Assembly: GCA_963921825.1 (NCBI GenBank)
Contig: OY997593.1
Location: 51,940,039-52,004,038 of the forward strand
Direction of reading: 5' to 3'
From: Erodium maritimum
Taxonomy: Eukaryota; Streptophyta; Magnoliopsida; Geraniales; Geraniaceae
Length of the DNA stretch: 64,000 bases
Shown one piece after another: positions 11,178 to 23,850 of this stretch; the stretch's first letter is position 1, and each line of letters opens with the position of its first letter. The position numbers and the translations under genes were made by a program. Below the pieces are notes generated by a model. That model did not search any database. It was not told the origin of the DNA and saw only the letters and a list, made by a program, of their open reading frames with translations.

Positions 11178-11184
11178 CTATATA
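11178..11184 (-). promoter_or_regulatory. TATA box (minus strand)
   Basis: The minus strand reads GGGTATATAGATGG, a good plant TATA box. It is placed to drive the candidate gene whose first exon ends at 10913. Confidence 0.4.
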
Positions 11185-12053
11185 CCCAGCCCGCACGTCG
11201 ATCGGTTTGCATCATTGATGGGAGATAAAAACTATGGGTCATGGAGAAGGAGATACCGTTTGCTACCTTACCCACATTCAATGAAGTGATGGGGATAGCC
11301 ACTGGACATTGATACGGCATGCGAAGAGAAACGTGAATGAGAGAGGTTGGCGCCTGACCGGGCCGGGTCGAATACCCAGCCCATCAAATTGTTTACGGCC
11401 CGCGCGCGTCAGAAATAGTACGTGCACAGTAAGGTAGCGCGTGAATTGTACGGGGAAGTTCCTATTAGACATATAATAGATTTAAATATTAATAACATTA
11501 AATATAATATATTTATAAAATCTAAATATCATTTTGTTTTATTTTTTAATTCAAATATTCGTAGAATTAATTATAAATTATAAAATATTATAAAAACTAA
11601 ATATCTTCTGTTTTCTATTGTCTTGTAATTCAAATACGCATAGATTTTCTTTTTGATCGTGGAAATCAGATAACAGAAAACATTAGGATGTTAGAATGGA
11701 AAAGGACGAGACGAAATTCTAACCTGTAGAAATTGAACGTTAACCCTATTATAAAATGCCCGGCTATATCAGGGATAGTAATTAGGAGGCGGCCTCCATG
11801 CTTGTGATTGTGGACAAGAACTCGTAGAGGATGATCATTTCCTGACTCGACTTGAAATTTCCCGTAGTAAAATATCGGGGGCACTTGAGGAAGTAGCGGG
11901 CACCCAGGAAGAACACCAGGAAGTAGGGGAACCATGTTGTCAGACTTGCACCAACCTTGGCAGGGCGAGGTGTGTGTTCCTATACACACACACGTTGCTC
12001 GTCCTTCGACTCATTATACTTGGTGAGGCTACATAGCAGATCTTGCGTGGTTG
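11185..12053. other. Intergenic, AT-rich, no gene supported
   Basis: 11465-11660 is very AT-rich with near-repeats of a TATAAAATCTAAATATC type. 11660-12000 has a minus frame (11666-11989) with no recognisable domain. The string at 11439-11472 (GCGTGAATTGTACGGGGAAG) nearly repeats 8196-8229. Confidence 0.4.
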
Positions 12054-12912
12054 TTAGGGCCAACAAGGGCTCTTGTTCATGCTCCACGACAGCTCAACAC
12101 TGTTGTCAAAATTCCACCCACTGTTGCTGACACTACGGGTAACAGCGGTGACGACTCTAGTGGTAGAAGAGGCGAGAACGACAGTGACTAGAATGGAAAA
12201 AGAGGAGGTGTTGGTGGCGGAGTTGGGGGAGGAGGAGGAGGTGGTGGTGCTAGGCCTTGAGCGATGGTGGGGGAGGCCAACTGAGGCACAAGAGGCGAGG
12301 GCGCTGGTGGTGTTCGAGGCGGTGACATTGATGGCGGTGGGGGATGCGGCTTTGGGAGGCGATGTTGGCGGCATTGGAGACGAAGATGGAGGCGGTGCAG
12401 GCGGCCCATGCAGCACAAGAAGCGGAGCATAGGACCGGAGCGCCTTCTTTCTCGGGCGCAACGACTTAATAAAGCTCGTCGATGGGGTTGAGGGCATGGT
12501 CCAAATCATTTTGGAAAAGGGGTCCACGTGGTGGGGGCGGCAATGGGTGGATGGGGAGGCATGACAATTGCAAAGAAGGAGGATGAAACCATTGATGGTG
12601 CACGGTGAGAGGAAGATGCGGGGTGAAAAACGAGAAAGGAGTTGAGGAACCCTAAAAGGCAGAAAATCATTTTATGAAAATACATAATTAATTAATCCTA
12701 AATTATATTTTATAATTGCATTCATGTATGTAAATCTGGATCTTTCATATTATGGAAATATCATACCTGTGAATTTTCTCAACTCGAAAATATAGGATTT
12801 GAGCCCTATCATAAAAAAAGATTACAGAATACCACCCCAATTGCATTGATTTATCCTAAAGATTTTCTTAAAATATTTTAGCTAGTGAAATATATTATTT
12901 GTATAAATATAA
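12054..12912 (-). other. GC-rich block with long opposed ORFs, unassigned
   Basis: The minus strand has a leader-like TTAGGGTTCC near 12645 and a 28-codon frame from an ATG near 12597. An overlapping 157-codon frame (12054-12527) is rich in Ser, Thr, Pro and Ala. The plus frame (12073-12432) is Glu/Val/Gly-rich, so at least one is a composition shadow. It may be a gene fragment or captured piece; I see no domain. 12661-12912 is AT-rich spacer. Confidence 0.25.
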
Positions 12913-13861
12913 GAGAAAACTACAATTGCCTACTCCTAACTTGGCACAATTCTCGGATACATACCCTCATGTTTTTAACTGATACTTACATTCATGTTTC
13001 CACGTTTAACGATTAGCCCCTTCCGTCCCAATTTTTCACCCATTTGCTGTTCACTTTTTTTTTTTTCTAAAACACCCAAAATGCCCTCAATTATTATCCA
13101 AATTTACACTCTCTACCCTTCCGGCCCTAAACCTAATTCTTTTTTCTTTAATTTTTTTCGGAGTACATCAATAAATCAATTTTATTTTAAAAAAATAATT
13201 TCATTTTTATATCAGATTATAAAAAAAATATGTTTTCAAAATTATTTTTATTTATTTTTAAAATCAATTTTTTTTCTAAAAAATCATTATTTTATTACAA
13301 AAAATCAGTTTTAATTATTTTAAAAATCTGATATTACTTTCTAAATCTTTTTTTTATTTGAAAAAATCAGTTTTTTAGATCAATTTTGTATTTCAATTTA
13401 TTTTTCATTAATTCTATTACTTTTTAACACCTTTATTCATCTTTTATCCAAGTTTCAGATTCTATTTTCAAAAATTTCAAAAACAGAACACCATTTTTAC
13501 AATAACCCTTTGTCCTCAAATTTCTCAAAAATCATCACAAACCAACCTTAACCAACTAATTCATAACATCTAGAAGACCGGAATTAAACAAAACCCTCGA
13601 AATAAACTAATCCTTGCCACGGGTACATCAATTACAGACAAGATTGGGATCTAACATATTCAAAAGAAAATCCAATTATGCAAAATCTCCAACCCAGCAA
13701 AACCCCTTCCCTATTTATGCAAAATCCCGACCCAGTTATGCAAACCCAACACCGTGAGGAGCACTGGAAGATTTGGTGGTGGTCGCCAACACTCAAGCCC
13801 GCCTCAACACCACCAGAGCTCTACCACCTCCGCCGAGATGAACATCACATGCGAGGCCTTC

Positions 13862-14084
13862 TGTAAAGAAAAGATTGATTATCCCAACTTGTTTTTATTG
13901 ATCAGAGGTTCTACATATTTATAAAGTAGTGTATATGAGTAAAAGGAAATTAAAGATATTCTAATTAATACAATATCTACAAACTAGAAAATAAATCAAA
14001 TGGTAAAATAAGAAACGAATCGAGTGATGAGCAATCTTGTAATTGTGATTATGATGGATCACAATACAAGATTTACTGTCAATA
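13862..14084 (-). repeat. 3' LTR of the Copia element
   Basis: 223 bp, TGTAAAGAAAAG to GTCAATA on the plus strand, matching 29084-29307. It is followed inward by the polypurine tract. Confidence 0.9.
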
Positions 14085-14226
14085 CTCCCCCTCAAGTTGG
14101 AGTATGAAGGTTCGTAATGCCCAACTTGCAAAGAAGCTCATGAAACTGGTCACGTCCCAAGCCCTTGGTAAAGATATCCGCAAGCTGCTAGCGGCTGGGA
14201 ACGGGTTGAGGTCTGAGCACTCCTGC

Positions 14227-16651
14227 CTATAGTTGTTGGCGAACAAAATGACAATCGATCTCTATGTGTTTTATACATTCATGGAACACTGGATTGGAGG
14301 CAATATGGATAGCTGCACGGTTATCACAAAAGAGTGGGACCGTCGTACTCTGAGTGATCTGCAAATCAGTGAGAAGATGTCGCAACCAAACTATCTCTCG
14401 GCTTGCAGCTGCCATGGCTCTATATTCTGCTTCTACTGATGAACAAGATACTACCGTTTGTTTCTTAGAATGCCAAACAACTGGAGGCGATCCAAGGAAC
14501 ATGATGTAGCCGGTTGTAGACTTTCGCATATAGGCATCATACCCAATCCGCATAGAAATAAGCATGAAGGTTGAGGGTGTTTTCGGCCGGGAAGAATAGT
14601 CCTTGCCCCGGCTGCTCTTAAGGTAACGAAGAACATGGAAGGCTGCATCCAGATGAGGCTAACGAGGAGCATGAAGAAATTGACTCAAAATGTGCACCGC
14701 ATAACTGATGTCTGGTCGAGTGATGGTCAGATATAATAAACGTCCTACCAGACGTTGATATTGGCCAACTGAGAGTCGGTGTTGTTGAGTGAGCGGGAAA
14801 GACGCGGGTCTACAACCAGTGAATCCACTATCAGCCAGGATGTCGAAGGTATATTTACCCTAAGAGAGCACAATCCCTGAAGGAGAGTGCGCCACCTCGA
14901 GACCCAAGAAGTATTTCAAGGTTCCTAAGTCCTTGATCTTGAACTGACGGTCTAAGTGTTCCTTGAGTTTTTGAATACGAGGACCATCTGTCCCAATAAT
15001 AAACACATCATCCACGTAAATAAGAACAACAACAAATGAATGAGGCGCTACAAATGTGAAGAGCGAGTGATCCGCAGCAGAAGGTTTGTAGCCAAGGGTG
15101 ATGATAGATTCCGTGAACTTTTGGTACCAATTACGCGAAGCTTGCTTCAGACCATATAGAGATTTGTGGAGATGGAAAACTCGATGCTCCCCCTGTCTGG
15201 AGAACCCTTGTGGGACTTTCATATAGACCTCCTCCTGTAAATCCCCACGAAGAAAAGAGTTGTTGACGTCGAGTTGGTACAACGGCCAGTTGTTATTGGC
15301 AGCAATGGCAAGCAGACAACGAATAGTGACAATTTTTACGACATGTGCAAATGTATCAGTGTAATCAATGCCTTCCACCTGGGTGTATCCTTTGGCAACG
15401 AGTCGAGCCTTGTGACGCTTTATGCTGCCATTTACACGGTTCTTCACTTTGGACGCCCATTTAGAGTCAATGGCCCGTTTTCCTAGGGGAAGCTCCGTTA
15501 AAGTCCAAGTGTGGTTCCCCTCGAGTGTTGCGATTTATTTTGACATAGCGTCCCGCCTATGTTCATGTTTAATTGTCTGCTGAAACGTGCGTGGCTCATC
15601 CACAAGGGAGATGGCCGCTAGGAAGGCAGAGTGATTAGATGAACACTTACTATAACAAACAATATGAATAACAGGATGTCCCGTCAAGTTGACTGAAGGA
15701 GCGGATGGGTGCGGGGTATAACCAGATGGCATGATGAAAGGTGGTAGAGTATAGTCGTAAGCGCTCAAGCGTGTTGAGGGCAGACGAGTGTGTTTTGGTG
15801 GAAGAGATGGTTCCGCAATTACCTCAGGAGCCAAGTCTATTATCGGATCATATGGATCCTCATTAACCTTATGAATCGTGTTTGGGAATGGATCCGAAGT
15901 TAGAGTAGGCTTCAAATGTGACTGAGTAGGATCATATGGGAAGAATGCCATATAAGGCGTTGGCAGGGACAAATCATGGGAATGTCAGGCTCCGGGTCCA
16001 TACATCGATCGCCCGGGAAGATATTCTCCCAAAACTGTACATCACACGAGACAACAATTTCTCCAGTCTCAAGATCATAGATGTGATAACCTTTCTGTCC
16101 CCTCGGGTAACCTATAAAAAGACCGGGTGGGATCGTGGAGAAAATTTATCTCGTGTCTGCTGATGAATGTAGCAAAGACACCCAAAGCTTCGGAGGTGAT
16201 CATAACCAGGCTTTTCCCATAAATGAGCTCAAAAGGGGTTTTGTTCCCAATAATTGTGAGTGGCATACGATTGATCAAATAAGCTGTTATAAGTGCACAC
16301 TCACCCCAAAAACGCAATGGAAGTATGGCTTGAAATCGCAATGCCCGTGCAGCCTCGAGAATATGTCGGTGCTTTCTTTCTACAACTCCATTTTGTTGGG
16401 TGTACCGACACAACTGGTTTGGAACTCCATGCCAGTCTAATGGTAATAGGCTGCTAACTCGTGATGTTGGAATTCTTTGCCTTCATCGGTGCGGAGACAC
16501 TTGACCTGAATACCAAATTGGCCTGTCACCCAATTAATAAAAATGGAACACGTGTGTTTTTACTTCCGACTTGTGCTTTATCAGGAATACCCAAGAGGCC
16601 CTACTGAAATGATCAACGATGGTAAGGCAAAAATGACACCCCGAGGGTGAG
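14227..16651 (-). pseudogene. Copia pol remnant: integrase, RT, RNase H
   Basis: On the minus strand, in order from right to left: an integrase core (FLTIVDHFSRASW-like string just inside 16651, then QQNGVVERKHRHI at about 16400), a linker, the reverse transcriptase (RLVAKGYTQVEGIDY, QLDVNNSFLRGDL, YGLKQASRNWY, and the YVDD active site in about 14860-15447), and RNase H (YMRKSTTGYIMFLG, SSVEAEYRAMA at 14227-14565). The reading frame is interrupted in several places. The protein would have made a cDNA copy and integrated it. Confidence 0.85.
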
Positions 16652-17227
16652 TGTCACGCCCCAAATCCGGTTTTGACAGGACTCGAGACGTGAACCCAAA
16701 TAAATAAATTTAATACGAAAAAAAGGATCTCCAATAACAGTTTTAAAAGCTCCAAGTAATAACGCGACTCAATAGCTCGGCAAAATCAAAAGGTAAATCA
16801 GTTTAGAAACAGTAAAAATGTACGTCTCTAGACAAAACTAGCTAAGACTCTCACTAGCTCCCAAACTCCGAGAATCCCGCTAGTCCAAGGCCCGCTCAAA
16901 ACCTGTAAAACAACAAGGTAAAGGGGTGAGCGTTTGCTCAGTAGGAAAAGTAGTTAAGGTTATGAACATCCGCTCACCACCACGAGTAACCGTCCAATTA
17001 GGGCATACTAGTAAAGCACAACACTAAATACCTCCACATATAACACAACATCACGACCACAGTTACAAGACTATAACAACACTTAATCACCCCACTTACC
17101 CAAATATCAAGTACACAACACACAATAAGTACACAGCACACAGTAAGGCAATCACACATTCCATACCGCAATCTCCAACATCACCGACTGTTACAGCCCA
17201 TACCAATTATATCGTACTGGACCACAC

Positions 17228-17405
17228 AGCATCGATACCGACATCTTCCCGGCACACAGCCTCGGGGTAACATCCTTGACCGGCAATACATTCAGTCGGA
17301 CGTCTTCCCGGCATTAAGCCTCGGGGCATCACTCACATCACATACCTGGCCGGCACATACCTCAATCGTATGTCTTCCCGGACCACACAACATCGGGGTA
17401 ATAAT
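17228..17405. repeat. ~75-bp tandem repeat in the LTR (also ~25440-25620)
   Basis: About three imperfect units containing CATCTTCCCGG...CCTCGGGGTAA...GACCGGCA. The same array occurs at the matching place in the other LTR. A related CCCCGATG/CCGGGAAGAC array appears inverted at 1275-1480. Confidence 0.7.
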
Positions 17406-18223
17406 CATGTCATTCTTGGCCTCGATACCCTACACCGGCGTACTCCCTCGGTGTAGGCGTCATACCGGTCACACCTCCTCTTGGAACACACATCAAGAGA
17501 ATAACACGCATCACAAAGCCATAGTTCGACCACGGTATACTAACCGAGCCAACTTACCATAACACATCACATCGGTCTATCACTCACCCGATCATATCAC
17601 AACCAATGGTTCACAACACATCACGCATGGCACACTTGCCCAAACATAGCAACAACATGCTACACCGAGTATACCCTATCATGCTTCTCAATCTAGCAAC
17701 GTGTAAATCACACATCATGCATCTCAAACATGGATCATGTCATTTCAATCAACACGCAACCTAAGGACTTGACATGGCCCACATGCATTTTTACAGCACA
17801 GCAATTCCAAAACTTACGACTCGACATGGCACGTAAGCTATCCCTCATTTCACTCGTTCCTCACATCCTAATCATGACATTCTAACAGTTGAGTCAAGTA
17901 ATTACAACCTATATGCATACTAGTACTTTCCGTAATTCAATCGGTATTCGCTACGTTCCCTACCTCAAAAGCAATCCAATCCTAGCTGTGGACGACCTGG
18001 CTAGCTTCCTCGTCGTCACTTCACGATGTCCAAGGGTCCCCTCCTCCATCGAGCTTGGGTCCAAAGTCTTGGATCACAAATAAATACTCGAATTAAGAGT
18101 AATTCACAAAGGTTTAAAGAGGAAAAAAAATTCCCAATTAACCCCAAAAGGACTCGGTTATAGCTAACCGTCCCAATTACTCAAAATCCAACAAAAGGGG
18201 CCCAAAAGGCCCAAATCAGGCCT

Positions 18224-18400
18224 GTCACGGTTCGGGTCACGGACCCGTGGTCTGAACCGTCACGGTTCTCCTCACGGACACGTGACTGACGCCATCACAG
18301 TCTCCCTCACGGAGCCGTGACTGACACCGTTACGGTCTCCCTCACGGAGCCGTGACACGTTTCGTCACGGTGCCCGTCACGGATCTGTGACGGGTCTGGC
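18224..18400. repeat. Tandem palindrome-rich GTCACGG array in the LTR
   Basis: Repeats of about 34 bp pair GTCACGG with CCGTGAC, for example CACGGTCTCCCTCACGGAG followed by CCGTGACTGACACCGT. Each unit can fold back on itself. A shorter version lies at about 26433-26575 in the other LTR. Confidence 0.8.
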
Positions 18401-19309
18401 ACTGTTCATCTTCTTATTCCTCCAGCTTCGGTTTTTCACGAAATTAACCCCCAAAACCTTCATTGATGACCTCCCAAAGCTCCAAAACAACCCCTAAAAC
18501 GTCTCTACTTCAAAACCCCTCATGGGTCTTCATCAAAACTCCACAAATCCAATTAAAACCAATCATCTAACACTCCTTTTTCTCCAAAAATCAACATCCA
18601 ACATCCAAATCAAAAACCCAACCATTGTTCATCATTTTTCCTCAAAACCCATGAACCAAAATCAACAAAAACGAAAAGGGTTGGGGATTTACCTTGAGAA
18701 TGGAGAATAGGTGAAGAAACAAGTGAAAATGGAAGGATTTGGGTAGAAAATGGGTTCAAGACACCCTTTTTCCTCCTTTCTTCTTCTTCTAGCTTCCAAA
18801 ACTCCTTTTCTTCTTCCTCTCTCTCCCAAATTCGGTTACCTATATAATAATGGCTGAAATGCTCCAACAATGAGTCATATACCCTAAAGGGGAAGTTCCC
18901 AAAATACCCCCATGCTCAAATGTCTTTCATGCCCACTTGTTAATGTAAAAGGGCCATTCCTACCCTCTTTCTTCTCCCCCAAGCCGACATGGACAAGTGT
19001 CCATGTGGGGACCATCTCTAATTAAATTAGAAACCAACACTTCTAATTAATTAGCTTTAGTCCTTAATTAACCGATGTTTGACCCAAAATTGACCGATAG
19101 TTGACTTTTTCACAATTATAGCCATTTGAAAGGAAACGGTCTAACTAAGCTAACTGTAACGACAGCTAAGCTTTTTGGGACCCGGAAAGGTCCCGAATGA
19201 CTCCCGGAGTCATAGGTTGACTTTTTCGGCAAAAAGTCAACTTTCGCCAAAAACCTCTGGTTCGACCGGGATAGACCGGGGGCGGTTCTTACAGTCTACC
19301 CCCCTTAAA

Positions 19310-22300
19310 AGAATTTCTTCCTCGAAATTTAAAACGGACGTACCTCAAGGATCAAACAGTCTAGGGTACTTCGCACGAACCTCATCCTCGCGCTCCCAGG
19401 TCGACTCTGCTCTGTGGTGCTTCCACTGCACACGTACCAGTGGGATAGTCCTGCCACGTAAGGCCTGCTCTAGCCTATCCAGAATCCTGACTGGCTACTC
19501 CTCATACGAAACATCCTCAGCTACTTCGATGTTCGTCCACTCAATCACGTGGGAGGGGTCCGTAGTGTACTTCCGTAGTTGGGACACGTGGAACACGTTA
19601 TGAACGTTCCCGAGCTGCGGTGGCAATGCAAGGCGATAAGCAACGACTCCAACTCTGCCCAGAACCTCAAAAGGTCCGATAAAATGCGGGGCCAACTTGC
19701 CTCCGCCGCGGTTGAACCGCAATAGGCCCTTCTTCAGGCTAACCCTCAGAAACACATGATCGCGAACAGTAAACTCAAGAGGTCGGCGTCGTCTATCTGC
19801 ATAACTCATCTGACGACTCTGCGCGGTCCTCAACCGATCCCAAATCAATCCGACCTTCTCGGTCGTCTCCCAGACAAGCTCCGGACCAAGTAGACTCCTG
19901 TCTCCCACCTCTGCCCAACACACGGGCGATCTGCACGGCCTACCATACGACGCCTCAAACGGTGCCATCCCAATACTGGCCTGGAACCTGTTGTTGTAGG
20001 CAAACTCGGCCAATGGCAAGTGGTCCTCTCATGACCCTCGGAAGTCCAGCACACATGCTCGCAGCATATCCTATAGTATCTGGATAGTGCGCTCTGATTG
20101 ACCGTCAGTCTGTGGGTGATACGATGTACTAAGCAAGACCTCGGTCCCCAACGCTCTCTACAAGCTCTCCCAAAATCTGGAGGTGAAACGCGGATCTCTG
20201 TCGGACACAACTGACACCGGAACCCCATGAAGACGGATGATCTCCCGAACATACAAACGGCTCAAAGTGTCAACTGTATCCGTCATCCTCACAGCTAAGA
20301 AGTGTGCCGACTTGGTCAGTCGGTCGACCACCACCCAAACTGCGTCGTGCCCTCTCGGCGACATCGGTAAGCCACTCACGAAGTCCATCGTGACGTGCTC
20401 CCACTTCCAGTCCGCAATTGGCAGTGGATGTAGAAAGCCAGCGGGTTGCTGATGCTCGGCTTTCACTTGCTGACAAGTAAGGCATCTCGAAACGAACTCT
20501 GCAACTACTCTACGCATCCCGCTCCAGCAGAACTGCCGTCGGATATCTCGATACATCGTGGTGCCACCCGGGTGCACAACAAGACGGAGTGATGAGACTC
20601 TCTCAACACATCATCTCTACAATTACGCGGCACAAACAGCCCTCCTCGGTATCGCAGACCCAAATCATTACCCTGCTCCCAGTCCTCAGTGTCAACGCCG
20701 TTGATAATCCTCTCCCGGATCTCTGCCGTCTCGGTATCCCCGGCCTGTGCCTCCAGCACACGGGCAACTAGTGTGGGCTGTGTCACCAACGAACACATGG
20801 CCACACCATCAGTGATCTCATCGAGCTCGAGCCGGAACGTGCTCAACTCCTCCATCATCTCCCACTCCCGGACTGATATCCCGGCTAGGTAGTGAGTCGA
20901 CTTCCTACTCAGGGCATCGGCGACGACGTTCGCCTTGCCCGGATGGTAGAGTAGCTCGAAGTCGTACTCCTCCAATAGCTCCATCCATCGCCTCTGGCGC
21001 ATGTTCAAGTCGCGCTGGGAGAAGGTGTTCTTGAGGCTCTTGTGATCCGAAAACACTCGGAATCGCTCTCCATACAAGTAGTGTCGCCAGCTCTTCAGCG
21101 CGAAGACAACTGCTGCCAACTCTAAGTCGTGGGTCAGGTAGTTGCGCTCATGTGTCTTCAACTGTCTGGAGCCATATGCAACTACCTTCCCGGACTGCAT
21201 CAAAACACATCCTAGTCCCTCACCAGACGCATCACAATGCACATCATAACCGACCCCGCGCTCCGGCACTATCAACACGGGCGCGGTGGTCAAACGAGCC
21301 TTCAGCTCGGCAAAGGAGTGCTCACACTCGTCAGTCCACACAAACTCGGCCCCCTTGCGTGTCAGGGCGGTCATTGGCGCGACCAGTCGTGAGAAGTCCT
21401 GGACGAACCGTCGATAGTATCCTGCCAATCCCAGGAAGCTGCGTATCTCAAATACACTCTTGGGTCGTGCCCACTTCGAAACTGCGTCGATCTTCGCCGG
21501 GTCGACTAGAATACCCTCTTGGGACACAACATGTCCGAGGAACTTCACCTCGGTGAGCCAGAACTCGCACTTCTCCAGGTTGCCGTATAGCTGGTGAGTA
21601 TGCAACAATGTCAAAACGGTCCTCAGATGCTCCTCGTGCGCCTCCTCACTCGGCGAATAAATCAGAATATCATCTACGAACACCACAACGAACTGATCCA
21701 GGTAGGATCGGAAGATCCCGTTCATCAGATCCATGAACGCTGCAGGCGCGTTCGTCAGCCCGAACGGCATCACTAGGAACTCGTAGTGCCCATACCGAGT
21801 CCTAAATGCGGTCTTCGCCATATCCTCCTCTCGGACCCTCAACTGATAACACCCGGATCGGAGATCAATCTTCGAGAAGCACTTCGCTCGTCTCGGCTGA
21901 TCGAACAGATCATCGATCCTCGGCATCGGATAAAGGTTCTTCACCGTGACCCGGTTCAACTTCCGGTAATCGATGCACATCCTCAATGCTCCACCCTTCT
22001 TCTTCACGAAGAGGGAGGGTGCTCCTCACAGCGAAGCATTCGGTCGGATAAATCCCTTCTCCCGAAGCTCCTCGAGTTGTCGCTTCAGCTCGACCAACTC
22101 GGCTGGTGCAAACCGATACGGGGCCATAGATCCTAAACTCCACCTCGCGTGCCGGCGGTAATCCCGACAGCACCTCCAGAAAGACCTCCGGGAACTCACA
22201 TACCACTCTCGACAGCTCTCTACTCTGCACGGTCTCCGTCTCATCTCCCACGGTCAACGCAGACGGGAGAACCTCGCTGCTACTGCCCAAGACACAAGTG

Positions 22301-23850
22301 ACGATTGTGTCGCCTGATACTACGGTCACCGAACAACGATAATAGTCGATCGACGCCCGATACCTCGTCATCCAGTCCATCCCCAAGATCACGTCAAATG
22401 CCATCATGTCCAACACAAGCAAATCATCATAAAAAGGGAAATCAGCCACCCGAATCTCACATGCACGACAAACGGTACTCAAGACTACCTCTCCCGTAAC
22501 AGGGGTGCCAAGACATAAAGTTCGACTCAACGACTCCACCCTCAACCCCAACATACCAGCGAAAGAAGAGGAGATGAAAGAATGGGATGCTCTAGTATCA
22601 AATAAGAAGGACGCCCATGAATTATAAAGCAAGCACGTACCCTGTGTAGCCTCATGGCCGGCATGACGTCCCTCCGCTCGAGAGTCGGTGACAGCATACA
22701 CCCGGCCCTGATGTGCCTGGGGTCCACCTCTCGGACGTGGTGGAAGTGCCATCTGCTGCGCGGCTCTCTGCCTCGGCGCTGGCGCGCTCGCTGCCTGCCT
22801 TGGAGCTCTCTGCGCCTGAGCCTGACGCTGCTGGAACTGCGGTGACTGCCAAGTCTGCGACTGCGGTGGTCGCGGAGCTGACATCTCCCCAAACCGATCT
22901 GGGCACCTGGCAGCGAAGTGTCCTGGCTGGCCACACTGGTGACACAGCGGTGGCCCGGCACTCGGCCTCCCCTCGGGTCTACCCGCCGGACGGTCTGCTG
23001 GTCCACTGCTCCTCGAACAGTCTCGAGCCATGTGACCCGGCTGCCAGCATCGGTAACACGTGCGCACTGACAAGGCAGGTCCAACAGAAGCCACTGACCC
23101 GACCTGTCGCGGCCCTCTCAACTGTGTCTGAGACTGAAACGATCTCGAGGTCCTCTGCCTCATCGGATCTCGAGACTCAGATGGCCTCAGGAAGCTGCTC
23201 GGCCTCGGCCTGACCTCCTCTGGCTGCCTCACGGAAGCGTCGCTACACGGCCAGCGCCTGATCCATCAGGTCAGAGTATACCTGTGTCCTCAAAACAGCG
23301 ACCCGGTCCGCAATCGAAGGGCGAAGCCCTCCCTCAAATCGACGGTAGTTGTGAGTCTCAGTATGTACCATCTCCTGAGCGAACCGGGATAAGGAGGTGA
23401 ACCTCGCCTCGTACTCGGACACTGTCATTCCCTCCTAACGCAGCTCCAGGAACTGCTGGTGCCTGTCATCCAATACCGACTGTGGAAAGTACTGCTCAAG
23501 GAATCGTTGTCCGAACAGTGCAAAGTCATCTCCCACTCGCGCTTGCTCGCGCTGCCACCAGTGGTAGGACTCTCCCTCCAGATGGAATGCTGTGAACGAT
23601 ACTCTCAGGCTACCACTCAGTATCCCTGACGTGTCCAGGTTGCGGGTGATCCGCTCCAGCCACCTCTCGGTTGCGTCGGGCTCTGGCTCCCCAGAAAACA
23701 CAGGTGTGCCCAATCTGCGGAAGTCTCGCAGCGCCTGAGCTGTATAGCTATCGACCTGACTAGGTCCCTCGGAGGCGGCTGCAGTGGCAGCAGGCACAAT
23801 CTCCGGGGTCGGAGCTGTAGCCTCTCTCCGGGAAAAGGCTGCTGCCAAGC
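19310..23850 (-). pseudogene. Gypsy gag-pol polyprotein region with chromodomain
   Basis: Read on minus from 23850: gag (RRLGTPVFSGEPEPDATERW, about 23435-23848), two CCHC zinc knuckles (CYRCWQPGHMARDC and CHQCGQPGHFAARC), an aspartic protease area (about 22500-22650), reverse transcriptase ([14 protein letters not shown], the VVFVDD catalytic motif, [10 protein letters not shown]), RNase H ([15 protein letters not shown]), integrase with an H2C2 zinc finger (CSGMRRVV...[11 protein letters not shown] at about 20460-20577), and a chromodomain near 19310-19490 (RVQWKHHRAESTWE). The chromodomain would steer insertion to chromatin. The frame is broken in several places. Confidence 0.9.

Larger units (their letters stand above)
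16652..19293 (-). repeat. 3' LTR of the Tekay-like element
   Basis: 2642 bp from TGTCACGCCCC to CTTACA on the plus strand. In coding orientation it has a TATA box (TTATTATATA, 18841-18850 on minus) followed by a purine-rich leader (GAGAGAGAGGAAGAAG). The conserved TGAGC-4 nt-GCTCA motif is at 16927-16940. Open frames such as 18610-18870 (minus) lie in the leader and are recapitulated in the other LTR, so they are LTR features. Confidence 0.92.

Noticed and set aside
21152-21776. Plus-strand ORFs inside the Gypsy pol (also 22713-23213)
   Set aside because: These are antisense shadows of the minus-strand RT and gag domains.
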